DNA of 10,817 bases from Fidelibacterota bacterium (GCA_015658495.1 DQOT01000056.1:1-10817), one strand, 5' to 3'; counted from the first letter of the stretch, positions 1 to 8,826 are shown. A program made the numbers and translations. Notes: generated by a model not told the origin, from the sequence alone.

Positions 1-1
1 A

Positions 2-1618
2 AATTTTAAGTGGGGTTGGTTTAACCTTCATGTGGTTCGGGGGGGAATTAATCGTGCCATCGAAGGTGATCTGAAAAAGGCCTATTCATACAGTATTGAT
101 ACGGATGATGAAGGGACAAAATTCCTTTCATTAAGCAGAAACGGGTACACGTTCGCACAAAATGTGATGGCGGGTAGATTGGCTCTAGGTCGTGGAGAAA
201 AATTCCAGTGGGGACTCAATTTTTTGAAAGCAAGAGATGACACAACTAGCGTGGATTCAATTCTTAATGATGCAACGATCGTTTATTCTCCTGATGCTAC
301 TGGATCCGTTTCCGGACTTGATTCCGGAGTGGTATATACTATAAGTGAGCTAGGAACAAAGGCCCATTTTCTTGAGGGTAAAAACTGGGCTGGTGATGGT
401 CCCAAAGATAATCTGGTGGTTGGAACTGACCTTGGCATCTCTTTGTTTAATAAACGGCTCCGATTGGACGGTGAACTGGCATTAAGCTTAACCAACACTA
501 ATATCTGGGGAGGCCCACTCACCCTGGCGGCCCTAGATACATTGATGGATGATTCCTTGGATAACAAACTCTCCAGTTTTGACCTGTCTAGTTTTCCAGA
601 TCCAGCTGATTATGAGAAAATCCTGATCATTAATCCTAACATGGCGCCTTTGGTCCCCATTGATATTAACGCCTTTGGAGACAATGCAACTGTTGACCTC
701 ACGGATGCAGTTCTGTCTATGCCTTCCTTAGCGTACCGGGGCAGAGCAATCACAAACTTTTATGGTAATTATCTTGCTTTGGAGTACAGCCAGGTAGGCC
801 CAGAATACAATTCCCTTGCCAATCCATATCTCGTAAAAAACAAGCGAGAATGGTCCATCTCTGATAAATTTAAATTGCTCCAGAACCGGCTCATGCTCAC
901 CCTAGGTTATAAACATCAGGATGATGACATTTTGACGATAGTGGAAAAGGTGAAATCCCAGAATACACTTTCATTGGGACTGAATGCTTTACCTGGCCCT
1001 GGACTGCCAACACTGAATTTTACTTTTCGGTCTATCGATCGGGATAATGGTATTGATGAACTGGTACAACTCACGGACACAACTTTTAGCGATAATCGGG
1101 AGAATACTCACACCAATAATTTTATGGTGAATATCAGTCATCGGTTTGACTTGGTTTGGTCCCATGCATTGAGTGGCACATTTGTTAATGTGAATAAAAC
1201 AGATAAATTCAATGATCGAGATACAAATTTCGTCGATCCAGCCATGTCCATCAATGTCATGAATTTTTCACTCTCAACCCGGTATAATTTCCCCTTGAAA
1301 ACGTCCATCAATATAACAAGCAACCATAGTGAATTGAGCATTGGTCCCGGCGAGCGGGGAAATCAGGATTTTTTAACCACCAATTTTGATGCTGAATATC
1401 CACTTTTAAAAAATCGAATCCTGGCAAAAGGGGGTGTAAATTATGCGCAAGGATCTGGTTTGGTCGATATGTCATGGCTAGGTTTTAAAGGTGGGATACG
1501 ATGGAAAATATTCGATCGATTTAGTGTGAATACTCAGGGCGAATTCAGATCGAAAGAAACCAGTGGTGTAAAGAAAAATACGGTGATTGCCCGAGCGAAC
1601 CTGGAATATGCTTTTTAA
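2..1618 (+). CDS. Outer-membrane beta-barrel protein, C-terminal part (5' end outside window)
   Basis: The frame is open from the first complete codon at base 2, so the 538 visible residues are the C-terminal part of a larger protein; the GTG at 32 is an internal valine, not a start. The protein is rich in alternating hydrophobic/polar stretches ending in aromatic residues, such as 'LMLTLGYKHQDDD' and 'LRLDGELALSLTNT'. Polar turn segments separate them, and the chain ends '...NLEYAF', the terminal Phe typical of outer-membrane beta-barrels. Repeated 'FKLLQNRLMLTLGY' / 'YPLLKNRILAKGGVNYA' / 'WKIFDRFSVNTQGEF' units look like successive beta-hairpins. The segment 'YSQVGPEYNSLANPYL' resembles one I associate with large outer-membrane proteins of Bacteroidota-like organisms, but I cannot name the family. 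No TonB box or plug can be seen because the N-terminus is missing. Beta-barrel status is fairly secure; substrate and role are unknown. Confidence 0.75.
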   Translation, partial: NFKWGWFNLHVVRGGINRAIEGDLKKAYSYSIDTDDEGTKFLSLSRNGYTFAQNVMAGRLALGRGEKFQWGLNFLKARDDTTSVDSILNDATIVYSPDATGSVSGLDSGVVYTISELGTKAHFLEGKNWAGDGPKDNLVVGTDLGISLFNKRLRLDGELALSLTNTNIWGGPLTLAALDTLMDDSLDNKLSSFDLSSFPDPADYEKILIINPNMAPLVPIDINAFGDNATVDLTDAVLSMPSLAYRGRAITNFYGNYLALEYSQVGPEYNSLANPYLVKNKREWSISDKFKLLQNRLMLTLGYKHQDDDILTIVEKVKSQNTLSLGLNALPGPGLPTLNFTFRSIDRDNGIDELVQLTDTTFSDNRENTHTNNFMVNISHRFDLVWSHALSGTFVNVNKTDKFNDRDTNFVDPAMSINVMNFSLSTRYNFPLKTSINITSNHSELSIGPGERGNQDFLTTNFDAEYPLLKNRILAKGGVNYAQGSGLVDMSWLGFKGGIRWKIFDRFSVNTQGEFRSKETSGVKKNTVIARANLEYAF

Positions 1619-1711
1619 AAATTATTGGAATTTATTCTGGGAGATCTAACTTAAAATATAGAATAATTATTTTTTTTATTAATTATTATAAAACAATTGT
1701 AAGATTTGAAA
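1619..1711 (+). promoter_or_regulatory. AT-rich intergenic gap with an A/T-only dyad
   Basis: This 93-bp gap separates the barrel gene from the dehydratase and is the only clear break between genes in the first 8.8 kb, so it is the likeliest place for a promoter of the downstream genes. It contains an all-A/T inverted repeat, AATAATTA (1662-1669) and TAATTATT (1680-1687), flanking a run of eight T (1670-1677). The dyad is too weak to call a terminator. I see no convincing -35/-10 pair or Shine-Dalgarno sequence. The regulatory role is inferred from position only. Confidence 0.3.
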
Positions 1712-2665
1712 ATGGCACTCCCTAAATCTATCCAATCTGCAGCAACCCAAATCCAACCCTTTATCCGAAAAACGCCACTTATTCATTCGAAAGCATTTTC
1801 AGAATTAACGGGAGCGGATGTTTGGTTTAAGTTGGAGAGTTTTCAGGTCACTGGTTCGTTCAAAGCAAGGGGCGCAACAAACAAACTATTATCCTTAGCT
1901 GATGAAGAAAAAGCCAATGGCGTTGTGTCTGCTTCAACCGGGAATCATGGTGCCGCTGTGGCCTATGCTGCAGGGAAACTGGGGATTGATTGCACCATTT
2001 ATGTTCCGGATGATGTGTCTGCAGCCAAGTTGGAAAATATGAAGCAATTTGGCGCTAAGATCGAAGTTCATGGTGATGATTGTATCAAAGCTGAAGCCAA
2101 AGCCCGAGAGGTTTCGGAAGAATCCGGGAAGATTTATATATCGCCTTACAACGATCCCTTCGTCATGGCAGGACAAGGAACAATCGGAGTGGAGATTGAA
2201 TCCCAATGCCAAGGATTGGATGCCATTATTATTTCCGTTGGTGGGGGCGGACTTATTGGCGGAACAGCCAGTTATTTAAAATCCGTCTGGCCGGAAATAA
2301 ATATGATCGGCTGTTCGCCAGAAAATTCCGCGGTGATGATTCATTCCATAAAAGCGGGGAGAGTGTTGGCCCTGGAATCCAAACCCACTTTATCTGATGG
2401 AACTGCTGGCGGCGTAGAAAAGGATTCTATCACATTTCCCATATGCCAAACCGTTATTGATGAATCTGTATTAGTGACCGAGGATGAAATAAAACAAGCC
2501 ATGATTTTATACATTGAAAAGGAACATCAATTGTTAGAAGGCGCCGCCGGAACCGCAGTAGCAGCCCTGGTAAAAAAGAAAGATGACCTAAAAGGCAAGC
2601 GCGTGGGTGTTGTCATCTGTGGGGGGAACATCAGTTTGGATACTATTCGGGAACTTTTAAAATGA
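1712..2665 (+). CDS. PLP-dependent threonine/serine dehydratase, short form (threonine ammonia-lyase family)
   Basis: A 317-residue cytoplasmic fold-type II PLP enzyme, expected to deaminate L-threonine to 2-oxobutanoate and ammonia and/or L-serine to pyruvate. Visible motifs are SFKARGA with the Schiff-base lysine K51, the phosphate/carboxylate loop STGNHG (75-80), the glycine-rich PLP-phosphate cup GGGGLIGG (177-184) and a C-terminal CGGN (303-306). The length matches the catalytic-only TdcB type (about 330 aa). The C-terminal ACT-like regulatory domain of isoleucine-feedback-controlled IlvA is absent. The residue before GNH is Thr76; in serine racemases the equivalent residue is the catalytic Ser, so racemase or hydroxyaspartate-dehydratase activity cannot be excluded. 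I chose ATG 1712; an in-frame TTG lies six bases upstream at 1706, and neither has a clear Shine-Dalgarno. The stop overlaps the next start as ATGA (2662-2665), suggesting translational coupling with a secreted protein gene, an odd partnership. Confidence 0.88.
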   Translation: MALPKSIQSAATQIQPFIRKTPLIHSKAFSELTGADVWFKLESFQVTGSFKARGATNKLLSLADEEKANGVVSASTGNHGAAVAYAAGKLGIDCTIYVPDDVSAAKLENMKQFGAKIEVHGDDCIKAEAKAREVSEESGKIYISPYNDPFVMAGQGTIGVEIESQCQGLDAIIISVGGGGLIGGTASYLKSVWPEINMIGCSPENSAVMIHSIKAGRVLALESKPTLSDGTAGGVEKDSITFPICQTVIDESVLVTEDEIKQAMILYIEKEHQLLEGAAGTAVAALVKKKDDLKGKRVGVVICGGNISLDTIRELLK

Positions 2666-5600
2666 TCATTGCTATGAATTCTTTTCTTCGAATTTTAACC
2701 ATCATTTTTGTCCTATCTCTTCTTTTCGCTGAGGAGACCAAAGAGAAAAGTTCAATTTACTTCGATCCATTTCGGTATTCATCCGCTGGCAAGATCGGGG
2801 ATAATCCTTTCCCAACCAATCCCATGAATGACAGGGCTATTGGCTATTTACTCCAGGGGAAAGCCCAAACAGCCATTTCCAATTATGGAAATATCATTAA
2901 TTGGGATGAACACCCAATGGGTATCTGGAATGGCTTTTCCTATTTACCTTCCGTTGCATTCCTCGCTGGGGTTCCGGGGCATAAACATTCCTTCGAATTC
3001 AATTGGGAAAATGTGGAATATATTGTGGATCCTGAGGGAATTCCCCTCTATGGTATTTGGGAATCAAGTACTGCCTATAACGATTGGTTTTTAGAAGGCG
3101 ATACGAATTATGTGGGCATCATTTTTAATGCAGACCAGGATTTTGGGCGCTGGTATCCAGACAGTATTTCGCAAAAAGCATCCAAAGAATTATTTGATGG
3201 ACCCTATCAATATGCCATTGATCATGAATTGAAAAAAATTGCAGTGTCCACTTTTGGTGAATTGGATCCCAATACATCCAGCGCGCAGATTGGATTCATT
3301 TATCCCTGGGCCCTACGCCCAAAATTGATCCAGCGGGAAGACCAATTTGATTATTACAATTATGGGCTGGACTTGGAAGAATGGACCGCGGATGATGAAT
3401 ACATGTATTATGGATATAACGTTGCGGAATCCTGGATCTCACGTCAGCAGAGTTCCCCCAATGGAGAATGGCATGCCTCCACCATGGCCAGGGTGAACAC
3501 TCACAATACGGAAGTGCTCAATGGTGATATATTTGGCGATACCTATGTGACGGATCCCAGCGACACCTATCCGCTTTTGGCACACAGCGCTTTTTCCGAT
3601 ACCTGGCCGATTCGATATAATGAAAACTTGGGACAGACTGAATCGTTTTGGCCGGGTTGGTGGGCAGAAGATTACAACATCAACCTTCCGGGATGTTCTC
3701 AATCCAGGAAAGATCCGGACTGCTGGGAAAGTGTCGATGGCCGATTCATTTCCAATATGGAGGTCTATATGGAATTTGATGATCGCTGGGCGCACCGGGG
3801 CAATATGGTGGATACAAATAATGAATACGAGCAAACAGCTTATCCAATGGGGCTGCGCGTGATGGCAGAAGCCCATTCTTATGGTGTGTCCTATGCAGAG
3901 GATATTTTATTTGTGACGGTGAAAGTCCGCAATGAAAGTGGCGATTGGTGCGCTGAAGATGAATTTGGAAATCCCGTATTGGATGAATACGGTGAGCAAA
4001 AATGCGGTGAAGGCATGATTATGCCCGATGGTACCAAACTCAATCATGGCAAAGGATTTAATTACCAGGGTACCTTTCTGGGATTCTATTTTGATTCAGA
4101 TGTTTTGACCGGTGATATATATGGATTCAGTTCCGGACTCCATACGAATGATGACGATTTCATGAAATACTATTGGGAAATATTCGAACGGAATAATGAA
4201 CGAATGTTGATCTCCATGGCCATGGTGGGAGATTTTGACGGTATCAGTGGTCAAGCCCGTGGCTATGCCATGAGCGGTGAACCTTCTCCAGGAACTGATT
4301 TTGGACTGGTGGCAACCCAATTATTAGATTCACCCCGAGCCACCGATCCGGTTGACTTGGATCAGGATGGCACCGTTGATATTTTCCCTGGAGAACCTTT
4401 GAAAATGACAGACTGGCATTGGTTCGATTGGTACAGTCGCCCCGGAGTGGTGAATATGGAAAGTAATACCAGCAGTTGCTATGCCGGGGCTCGGGGCTGT
4501 CCACAAGCCCGGAACAAGGAAGAAATCATGTACAAGATCATGGCCGGTGATACAACAAATTTGAATGATAATGAGCATGCCTGGCACTTTCACACGAAAA
4601 ATCCCGGAACCGATCTGGGATCCGAGTTGAACCCGCACTTTGATTCATTGGAAGGCCTATACGAAGAAACGGCTTTTTTAAGGGAACCCCCTGGATTGGA
4701 TTGTTCCATTTTTATGAGTTGCGGTCCGTTTGATCTGCCCGTTGGGAGGGAAGTGCCTTTTTCATTCTGCATAATTTTTGGACAAAATGAAGAAGATTTG
4801 ATCAACAATGCCCGCTTTGCCCAGGTCATGTATAATTCACGGTACCAGGGATTCACACCGCCCACACGTCCCAATGTTTATGTGGAAACAGATACGGGCG
4901 CTGTCAAGATCTATTGGGATGATGTTGCAGAAGGTTCCGTTGATGTTCTCACAGGTTATTCAGATTTTGAAGGATACAAGATTTACAAAAGCCTCGATGG
5001 TGGAAAAACCTGGGGAGACGCATCAGGCCGTATTTATGATACGGATGGCTTGTTTGTGGGCTGGCGGCCTTACCGCCAATTTGATCTATCTGCAGAAAAG
5101 GACTCTCTCCATTGTGTTTATTCCAATTTATATGATTGTGAAAAGGAAAATCGACGAAATCACAGCATCCAAGGTGAAGATCCCTATTTCCCCTGGTTCA
5201 GTCTGGGGGAAGATACAGGATTCGACTTGATCCTGTTAAATGAAGTCGAGTGGAAAATTGTGAATGGGGATACCTTTCAATACATGTTTACGGACCAGAA
5301 TGTGGTGGATGGTTTGGAATATACCTATTCAGTTGTATCCTACGATATGGGTGTAGAACCAACCTACATCTCAAAATTTGTCCCCATGGGTAACGGGCAA
5401 TATGAATCCGTGTTGGATACAAATTATTCAAACCCGAACGAATGGGCAAACCCGGAGGGCTATGCTTCTATTGAGAATTCCAAAGGTACAACCATTTTGG
5501 ATCGAAATTTTGTCCAGGCGTTTCCGGGAATCCAACCCCGCGAAAACCTCAGCAAGGTCAATGTTGTCCCGAATCCATATATTGTGCGGTCAAATTTCAA

Positions 5601-5859
5601 GGAGACGGAATTCCTGCGACGGATTCGGTTCACCAATCTGCCGACCAAATGCAAGATCAAAATTTTCACGGTGTCGGGGGAACTTGTGGCAGAACTGGAT
5701 CATGAAAGTGAAACGACTGGAAATGAATGGTGGGATATGCGAACGGTGAACAACCAGGAAATAGCACCGGGACTTTATTTGTATCATATTCAACAAATTG
5801 ATCCGGAATCAGAAAAAATGATGGCAGACCTTGTGGGCAAATTTGCAGTGGTTCGATAA
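2662..5859 (+). CDS. Large secreted protein with Fn3-like segment and variant 'VVPNPY' C-terminal module
   Basis: A 1065-residue protein of unknown function. Residues 1-23 form a signal peptide (hydrophobic core ILTIIFVLSLLF, likely cut after A23). The body is rich in Trp, Tyr, Asp and Gly, as in extracellular beta-rich proteins. Five close cysteine pairs (345/354, 430/448, 606/613, 681/687, 818/826) suggest disulfide-closed loops. An EF-hand/dockerin-like loop DLDQDGTVD (D565, D567, D569, D573) may bind calcium. Residues about 736-900 resemble a fibronectin type III domain with an insert ('GYKIYKSLDGGKTW', then 'GLEYTYSVVSYD'). Residues about 965-1065 form a C-terminal module opening 'NVVPNPYIV', continuing with the FlgD-like 'IKIFTVSGELVAEL' and 'APGLYLYHI', and ending 'KFAVVR'. 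This resembles T9SS sorting modules but differs from the PNPFN type in the genes downstream. Start 2662 overlaps the dehydratase stop; an alternative ATG at 2674 would shorten the signal peptide n-region. Surface location is inferred; no catalytic motif was recognised. Confidence 0.8.
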   Translation: MIIAMNSFLRILTIIFVLSLLFAEETKEKSSIYFDPFRYSSAGKIGDNPFPTNPMNDRAIGYLLQGKAQTAISNYGNIINWDEHPMGIWNGFSYLPSVAFLAGVPGHKHSFEFNWENVEYIVDPEGIPLYGIWESSTAYNDWFLEGDTNYVGIIFNADQDFGRWYPDSISQKASKELFDGPYQYAIDHELKKIAVSTFGELDPNTSSAQIGFIYPWALRPKLIQREDQFDYYNYGLDLEEWTADDEYMYYGYNVAESWISRQQSSPNGEWHASTMARVNTHNTEVLNGDIFGDTYVTDPSDTYPLLAHSAFSDTWPIRYNENLGQTESFWPGWWAEDYNINLPGCSQSRKDPDCWESVDGRFISNMEVYMEFDDRWAHRGNMVDTNNEYEQTAYPMGLRVMAEAHSYGVSYAEDILFVTVKVRNESGDWCAEDEFGNPVLDEYGEQKCGEGMIMPDGTKLNHGKGFNYQGTFLGFYFDSDVLTGDIYGFSSGLHTNDDDFMKYYWEIFERNNERMLISMAMVGDFDGISGQARGYAMSGEPSPGTDFGLVATQLLDSPRATDPVDLDQDGTVDIFPGEPLKMTDWHWFDWYSRPGVVNMESNTSSCYAGARGCPQARNKEEIMYKIMAGDTTNLNDNEHAWHFHTKNPGTDLGSELNPHFDSLEGLYEETAFLREPPGLDCSIFMSCGPFDLPVGREVPFSFCIIFGQNEEDLINNARFAQVMYNSRYQGFTPPTRPNVYVETDTGAVKIYWDDVAEGSVDVLTGYSDFEGYKIYKSLDGGKTWGDASGRIYDTDGLFVGWRPYRQFDLSAEKDSLHCVYSNLYDCEKENRRNHSIQGEDPYFPWFSLGEDTGFDLILLNEVEWKIVNGDTFQYMFTDQNVVDGLEYTYSVVSYDMGVEPTYISKFVPMGNGQYESVLDTNYSNPNEWANPEGYASIENSKGTTILDRNFVQAFPGIQPRENLSKVNVVPNPYIVRSNFKETEFLRRIRFTNLPTKCKIKIFTVSGELVAELDHESETTGNEWWDMRTVNNQEIAPGLYLYHIQQIDPESEKMMADLVGKFAVVR

Positions 5860-5863
5860 AGGA
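5858..5863 (+). promoter_or_regulatory. Ribosome binding site of the subtilase gene
   Basis: AAAGGA overlaps the TAA stop of the preceding gene and ends 5 bases before ATG 5869. It is the best Shine-Dalgarno match in the window. It fixes the subtilase start and, with the 9-bp intergenic gap, supports co-transcription with the 1065-residue protein gene. Confidence 0.65.
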
Positions 5864-5868
5864 TAAAA

Positions 5869-8805
5869 ATGTTTAAGAAATTTTTAACAGTTTTTCTCTT
5901 GGCTTTTCTTTTTGGACAAACCCAATCCCAAAAAAAAATTCTCAAATCTCAATCTGAAACATTGATTTCAAAATCCCGGGCAGAAAAAAAGATTGCGGTA
6001 GAAAAAGCAAATCAAAAGAGGTGGCCCATTAAAGGGAAATTGAAAAACGGGGAAGAATATTCAATTCAGCGATTAGCACCAAATGGCAAACCCATTTACT
6101 ATCATTCGGAAAACTTTATCTCTGCGAAAACAATTTCAACCGATCATCTTTGGCCCGATGGTGACAGCCAATTATTTATGAAAGGTGAAGGCATGATCGT
6201 GGGCGAATGGGATGGAGGTGCCACGCGGGCTACACACGACGAATTAACCGGAAGAGTTGTTCAGGTTGATGGTGCAGAGGAATTGAGTAATCATGCCACC
6301 CATGTAGCTGGAACCATGATTGGTGCAGGTATATATAATTTGGCTCACGGCATGGCCAACGCAGCCACATTACACACAAATGATTGGAATGAGGACAGTG
6401 GCGAAATGGCCGCCCAGGCAGGAGACGGATTGATTCTTTCCAATCATTCTTATGGACAACGGGGCGGGTGGCATTGGAATTCGCTTGGGGATGATAAATG
6501 GGTTTGGTGGGGCGATCCGGGTGTGGATGTAAACGAAGATTACCATTTTGGATTTTATGATGAACAAACCCGGGAATGGGATGAAATTGCCTACAATGCA
6601 CCTCATTATTTAATCGTCATGTCTGCGGGAAATGACCGCAATGATGAAGTTGCAAACGGGACGGAACATTGGGTATGGAATACAGTCATTAATGATTGGG
6701 ATTTATCCACAGATTCACGGGACTCAGATGGGCCCTGGGACTGTATTTCTTACCATAAAATTTGTAAAAATGTATTAACCGTTGGGGCTGTAAATGATAT
6801 TGAAAATGGGTATGAAAATCCCGGTGATGTTAGTATTTCATCTTTCAGTTCTTACGGTCCTGTTGATGACGGAAGAATCAAACCGGATATTGTTGCCAAT
6901 GGTGTAGGACTTTTTTCTTCTGTCAGCACCGGTGACCAAGATTATGAATCCTATTCCGGAACATCTATGTCTGCACCCAGTGTTACCGGATCCTTGGTGT
7001 TGTTTCAGGAAATGTATAAAACCATGAATGACACATTTTTACTCGCTGCCACCTTGAAAGCATTGGCGGTCCACTCAGCAGATGAAGCTGGGAATGCGGG
7101 TGGTCCCGATTATCGATTTGGCTGGGGACTTATGAATACCGCCCGTGCAGTAGACCTGATCCAGAGAAACGGGAATGGACATTTGATCTCCGAAGAATAC
7201 CTTGCCCCTGGAGATAGTATTGAATTGTCTGTTTATTCGGATGGTATGGTGCCCTTGAGAGCCACGATCTCATGGACAGATCCACCGGGAATACCACCAT
7301 TACCGAGTTTAAATCCACAGGATATCATGCTGGTCAATGATCTGGATTTGAGAATTATTGGTGAAGATGGAACCATATATTTCCCATGGATACTGGATCC
7401 AAATAATCCCGGTGATGCGGCCACCACGGGCGACAATATAGTGGACAATGTGGAACAGGTTTTGATCTTCGATCCAGAACCGGGGAATTATACAATCAGG
7501 ATTTGGCATAAAGGAAACATTGATGATGGGCAAGCATTTGGATTGGTTTTATCCTTTGGAACTTCCGGTCCCATGACCTTTTATGTATCACCTGAGGGCA
7601 ATGATGATACGGGAGATGGATCGGAAGAGAATCCATTTTCATCCATCCAAAAAGCGGTGGATGAATCGATTTCCCGAGACACTATTCTTGTTGCTCCCGG
7701 AACTTATAATGGCTCTATTGAGATCAATTCAAAGGGAATTATTTTAGCATCCCATTTTATTCATTCCGATGATGAAACGTACATTGCTGGAACAGTTCTG
7801 ACAAATAATGAACCCAATCCGATTCTATATTTACATCAGACTGGAACTGCCATGGTTGTGAAAGGATTCACATTTTCGTTTGGTGCATTGTATGGGGATA
7901 ATAGCATCGAATGTACCTCCGGAAATATAACCATTGAAAATTGTGTTTTTACTCAAACTGGATCTGATTCAGATTGCGGTGCTATAAGCTTTGGGAGTAG
8001 TCATGGCATTATTAATAATTCGCGAATAGAAAATATGTCCGGATGTTTTTTTGGAGCTTTATATGTTTACAATTCAAATGTGGAACTAGATCATTTTTCG
8101 ATCATCAATACAAATGGATCCAGTCATATCATTTATTCACAGGATTCCCAGATAGATATGAATTTTGTAACACTTTCCGGGAATTCCGTTGATGAAGATT
8201 ATAGTATTATCCGTATGTATGATGGATCAGAATTGAATGTGATCAATTCAATCTTATGGAATGAAGGAGCAACAGAAATTGCTTTCAGGGTTCAGGGCGA
8301 AGGAAATTTTGCGACCATTTATTATACCGATTTAAATGGTCATATTAATGGCATCGAAACCAATGATAACGGAACCACAAATTTTGGATTATTCAATGTG
8401 ATGGAAACCGATCCACTCTTTTGTGCCCCCGACAGCAACGGTTTTCAATTGTCCGGGAATTCGCCTTGTGCAGATTATTCGGAAAATGGCGGACCCATTG
8501 GGGCTTTTGGTGTTGGCTGTGATTTTGTTGGTATTGCAGATCTAGCATCTGTCCCGGGTGAATTTCAATTATTCCCGGCTTATCCCAACCCCTTCAACAC
8601 AAGCACAACGATCCGGTTTAATATTGGGGTAGAGACGTTGCATGCAACGTCTCTACAAATATTCGATATAACCGGTCGTGTGGTTGAAACATTGGTAGAT
8701 GGAGTGATTGATCCTGGTGAGCATGAGGTTGTTTGGGATGCGTCTGGATTTTCCAGTGGTGTATATTTTACCAAATTCGTCTCCGGGAAAAATCGCCAGG
8801 TTTAG
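5869..8805 (+). CDS. Secreted subtilisin-like (S8) serine protease with beta-helix and truncated T9SS sorting module
   Basis: A 978-residue secreted mosaic protease. Residues 1-16/20 are a signal peptide (FLTVFLLAFLFG). Residues about 21-100 are a lysine-rich probable propeptide. The S8 domain (about 105-410) carries Asp115 (VGEWDGG), His142 (NHATHVAGT), oxyanion Asn255 (MSAGND) and nucleophile Ser366 (SGTSMSAP), so the triad is complete. The first motif has Ala in place of the usual Gly (HATH versus HGTH). Residues about 440-563 form a jelly-roll with VNDLDLRI, DNVEQV and GNYTIRIWHKG, as in KP-43-like subtilases. A DUF1565-like entry motif (YVSPEGNDDTGDG... PFSSIQKAVD... DTILVAPGTY, about 572-625) starts a right-handed beta-helix to about 880. 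The T9SS type A module starts at about 899 (LFPAYPNPFN, then IFDITGRVVETL, then SSGVYF). TAG at 8803-8805 stops translation just before the in-frame codons K-M-I-L-L-K and a TAA, so the normal end of the sorting signal is missing. It probably degrades extracellular protein; whether it is exported without the tail is doubtful. Confidence 0.9.
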   Translation: MFKKFLTVFLLAFLFGQTQSQKKILKSQSETLISKSRAEKKIAVEKANQKRWPIKGKLKNGEEYSIQRLAPNGKPIYYHSENFISAKTISTDHLWPDGDSQLFMKGEGMIVGEWDGGATRATHDELTGRVVQVDGAEELSNHATHVAGTMIGAGIYNLAHGMANAATLHTNDWNEDSGEMAAQAGDGLILSNHSYGQRGGWHWNSLGDDKWVWWGDPGVDVNEDYHFGFYDEQTREWDEIAYNAPHYLIVMSAGNDRNDEVANGTEHWVWNTVINDWDLSTDSRDSDGPWDCISYHKICKNVLTVGAVNDIENGYENPGDVSISSFSSYGPVDDGRIKPDIVANGVGLFSSVSTGDQDYESYSGTSMSAPSVTGSLVLFQEMYKTMNDTFLLAATLKALAVHSADEAGNAGGPDYRFGWGLMNTARAVDLIQRNGNGHLISEEYLAPGDSIELSVYSDGMVPLRATISWTDPPGIPPLPSLNPQDIMLVNDLDLRIIGEDGTIYFPWILDPNNPGDAATTGDNIVDNVEQVLIFDPEPGNYTIRIWHKGNIDDGQAFGLVLSFGTSGPMTFYVSPEGNDDTGDGSEENPFSSIQKAVDESISRDTILVAPGTYNGSIEINSKGIILASHFIHSDDETYIAGTVLTNNEPNPILYLHQTGTAMVVKGFTFSFGALYGDNSIECTSGNITIENCVFTQTGSDSDCGAISFGSSHGIINNSRIENMSGCFFGALYVYNSNVELDHFSIINTNGSSHIIYSQDSQIDMNFVTLSGNSVDEDYSIIRMYDGSELNVINSILWNEGATEIAFRVQGEGNFATIYYTDLNGHINGIETNDNGTTNFGLFNVMETDPLFCAPDSNGFQLSGNSPCADYSENGGPIGAFGVGCDFVGIADLASVPGEFQLFPAYPNPFNTSTTIRFNIGVETLHATSLQIFDITGRVVETLVDGVIDPGEHEVVWDASGFSSGVYFTKFVSGKNRQV
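8629..8656 (+). repeat. Perfect 28-bp palindrome inside the T9SS module of the subtilase (copy 1)
   Basis: The left half is GTAGAGACGTTGCA and the right half is its exact reverse complement, giving 14 + 14 bp with no loop. It is in frame and encodes V921-E-T-L-H-A-T-S-L929, in the loop between the first strand (TTIRF) and the second strand (LQIFDITG) of the sorting module. Copy 2 lies exactly 565 bp downstream at the homologous site. Confidence 0.9.
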
Positions 8806-8826
8806 AAAATGATTTTGTTGAAATAA
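8806..8826 (+). other. Severed T9SS tail codons (K-M-I-L-L-K, stop) after the TAG
   Basis: Directly after TAG 8803-8805, in the same frame, come AAA ATG ATT TTG TTG AAA and TAA. They read KMILLK, the canonical end of a type A sorting signal. A single base change from a sense codon such as CAG to TAG would explain the arrangement (...RQV-Q-KMILLK). Either translation ends early, or the tail is added only by stop readthrough, or the base is a sequence error. Confidence 0.75.

Noticed and set aside
1700..1711. Bacteroidota-type TAnnTTTG promoter element at TAAGATTTG
   Set aside because: The spacing has one extra base and it sits only a few bases before the start codon, too close for a normal promoter.
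3439..3876. Antisense open frame of 145 codons within the 1065-residue protein gene
   Set aside because: It lies wholly opposite a convincing secreted-protein gene, has no recognisable domain and no ribosome binding site. Its composition follows from the coding strand.
4808..5230. Overlapping + strand open frame of 140 codons
   Set aside because: It is in another frame of the Fn3-like region of the 1065-residue protein, whose own frame makes clear domain sense.
8803..8805. TAG as a pyrrolysine or reassigned codon
   Set aside because: Other genes here end in TAA and TGA, the remnant's final stop is TAG, and no pyrrolysine machinery is visible. A simple nonsense change is more economical.
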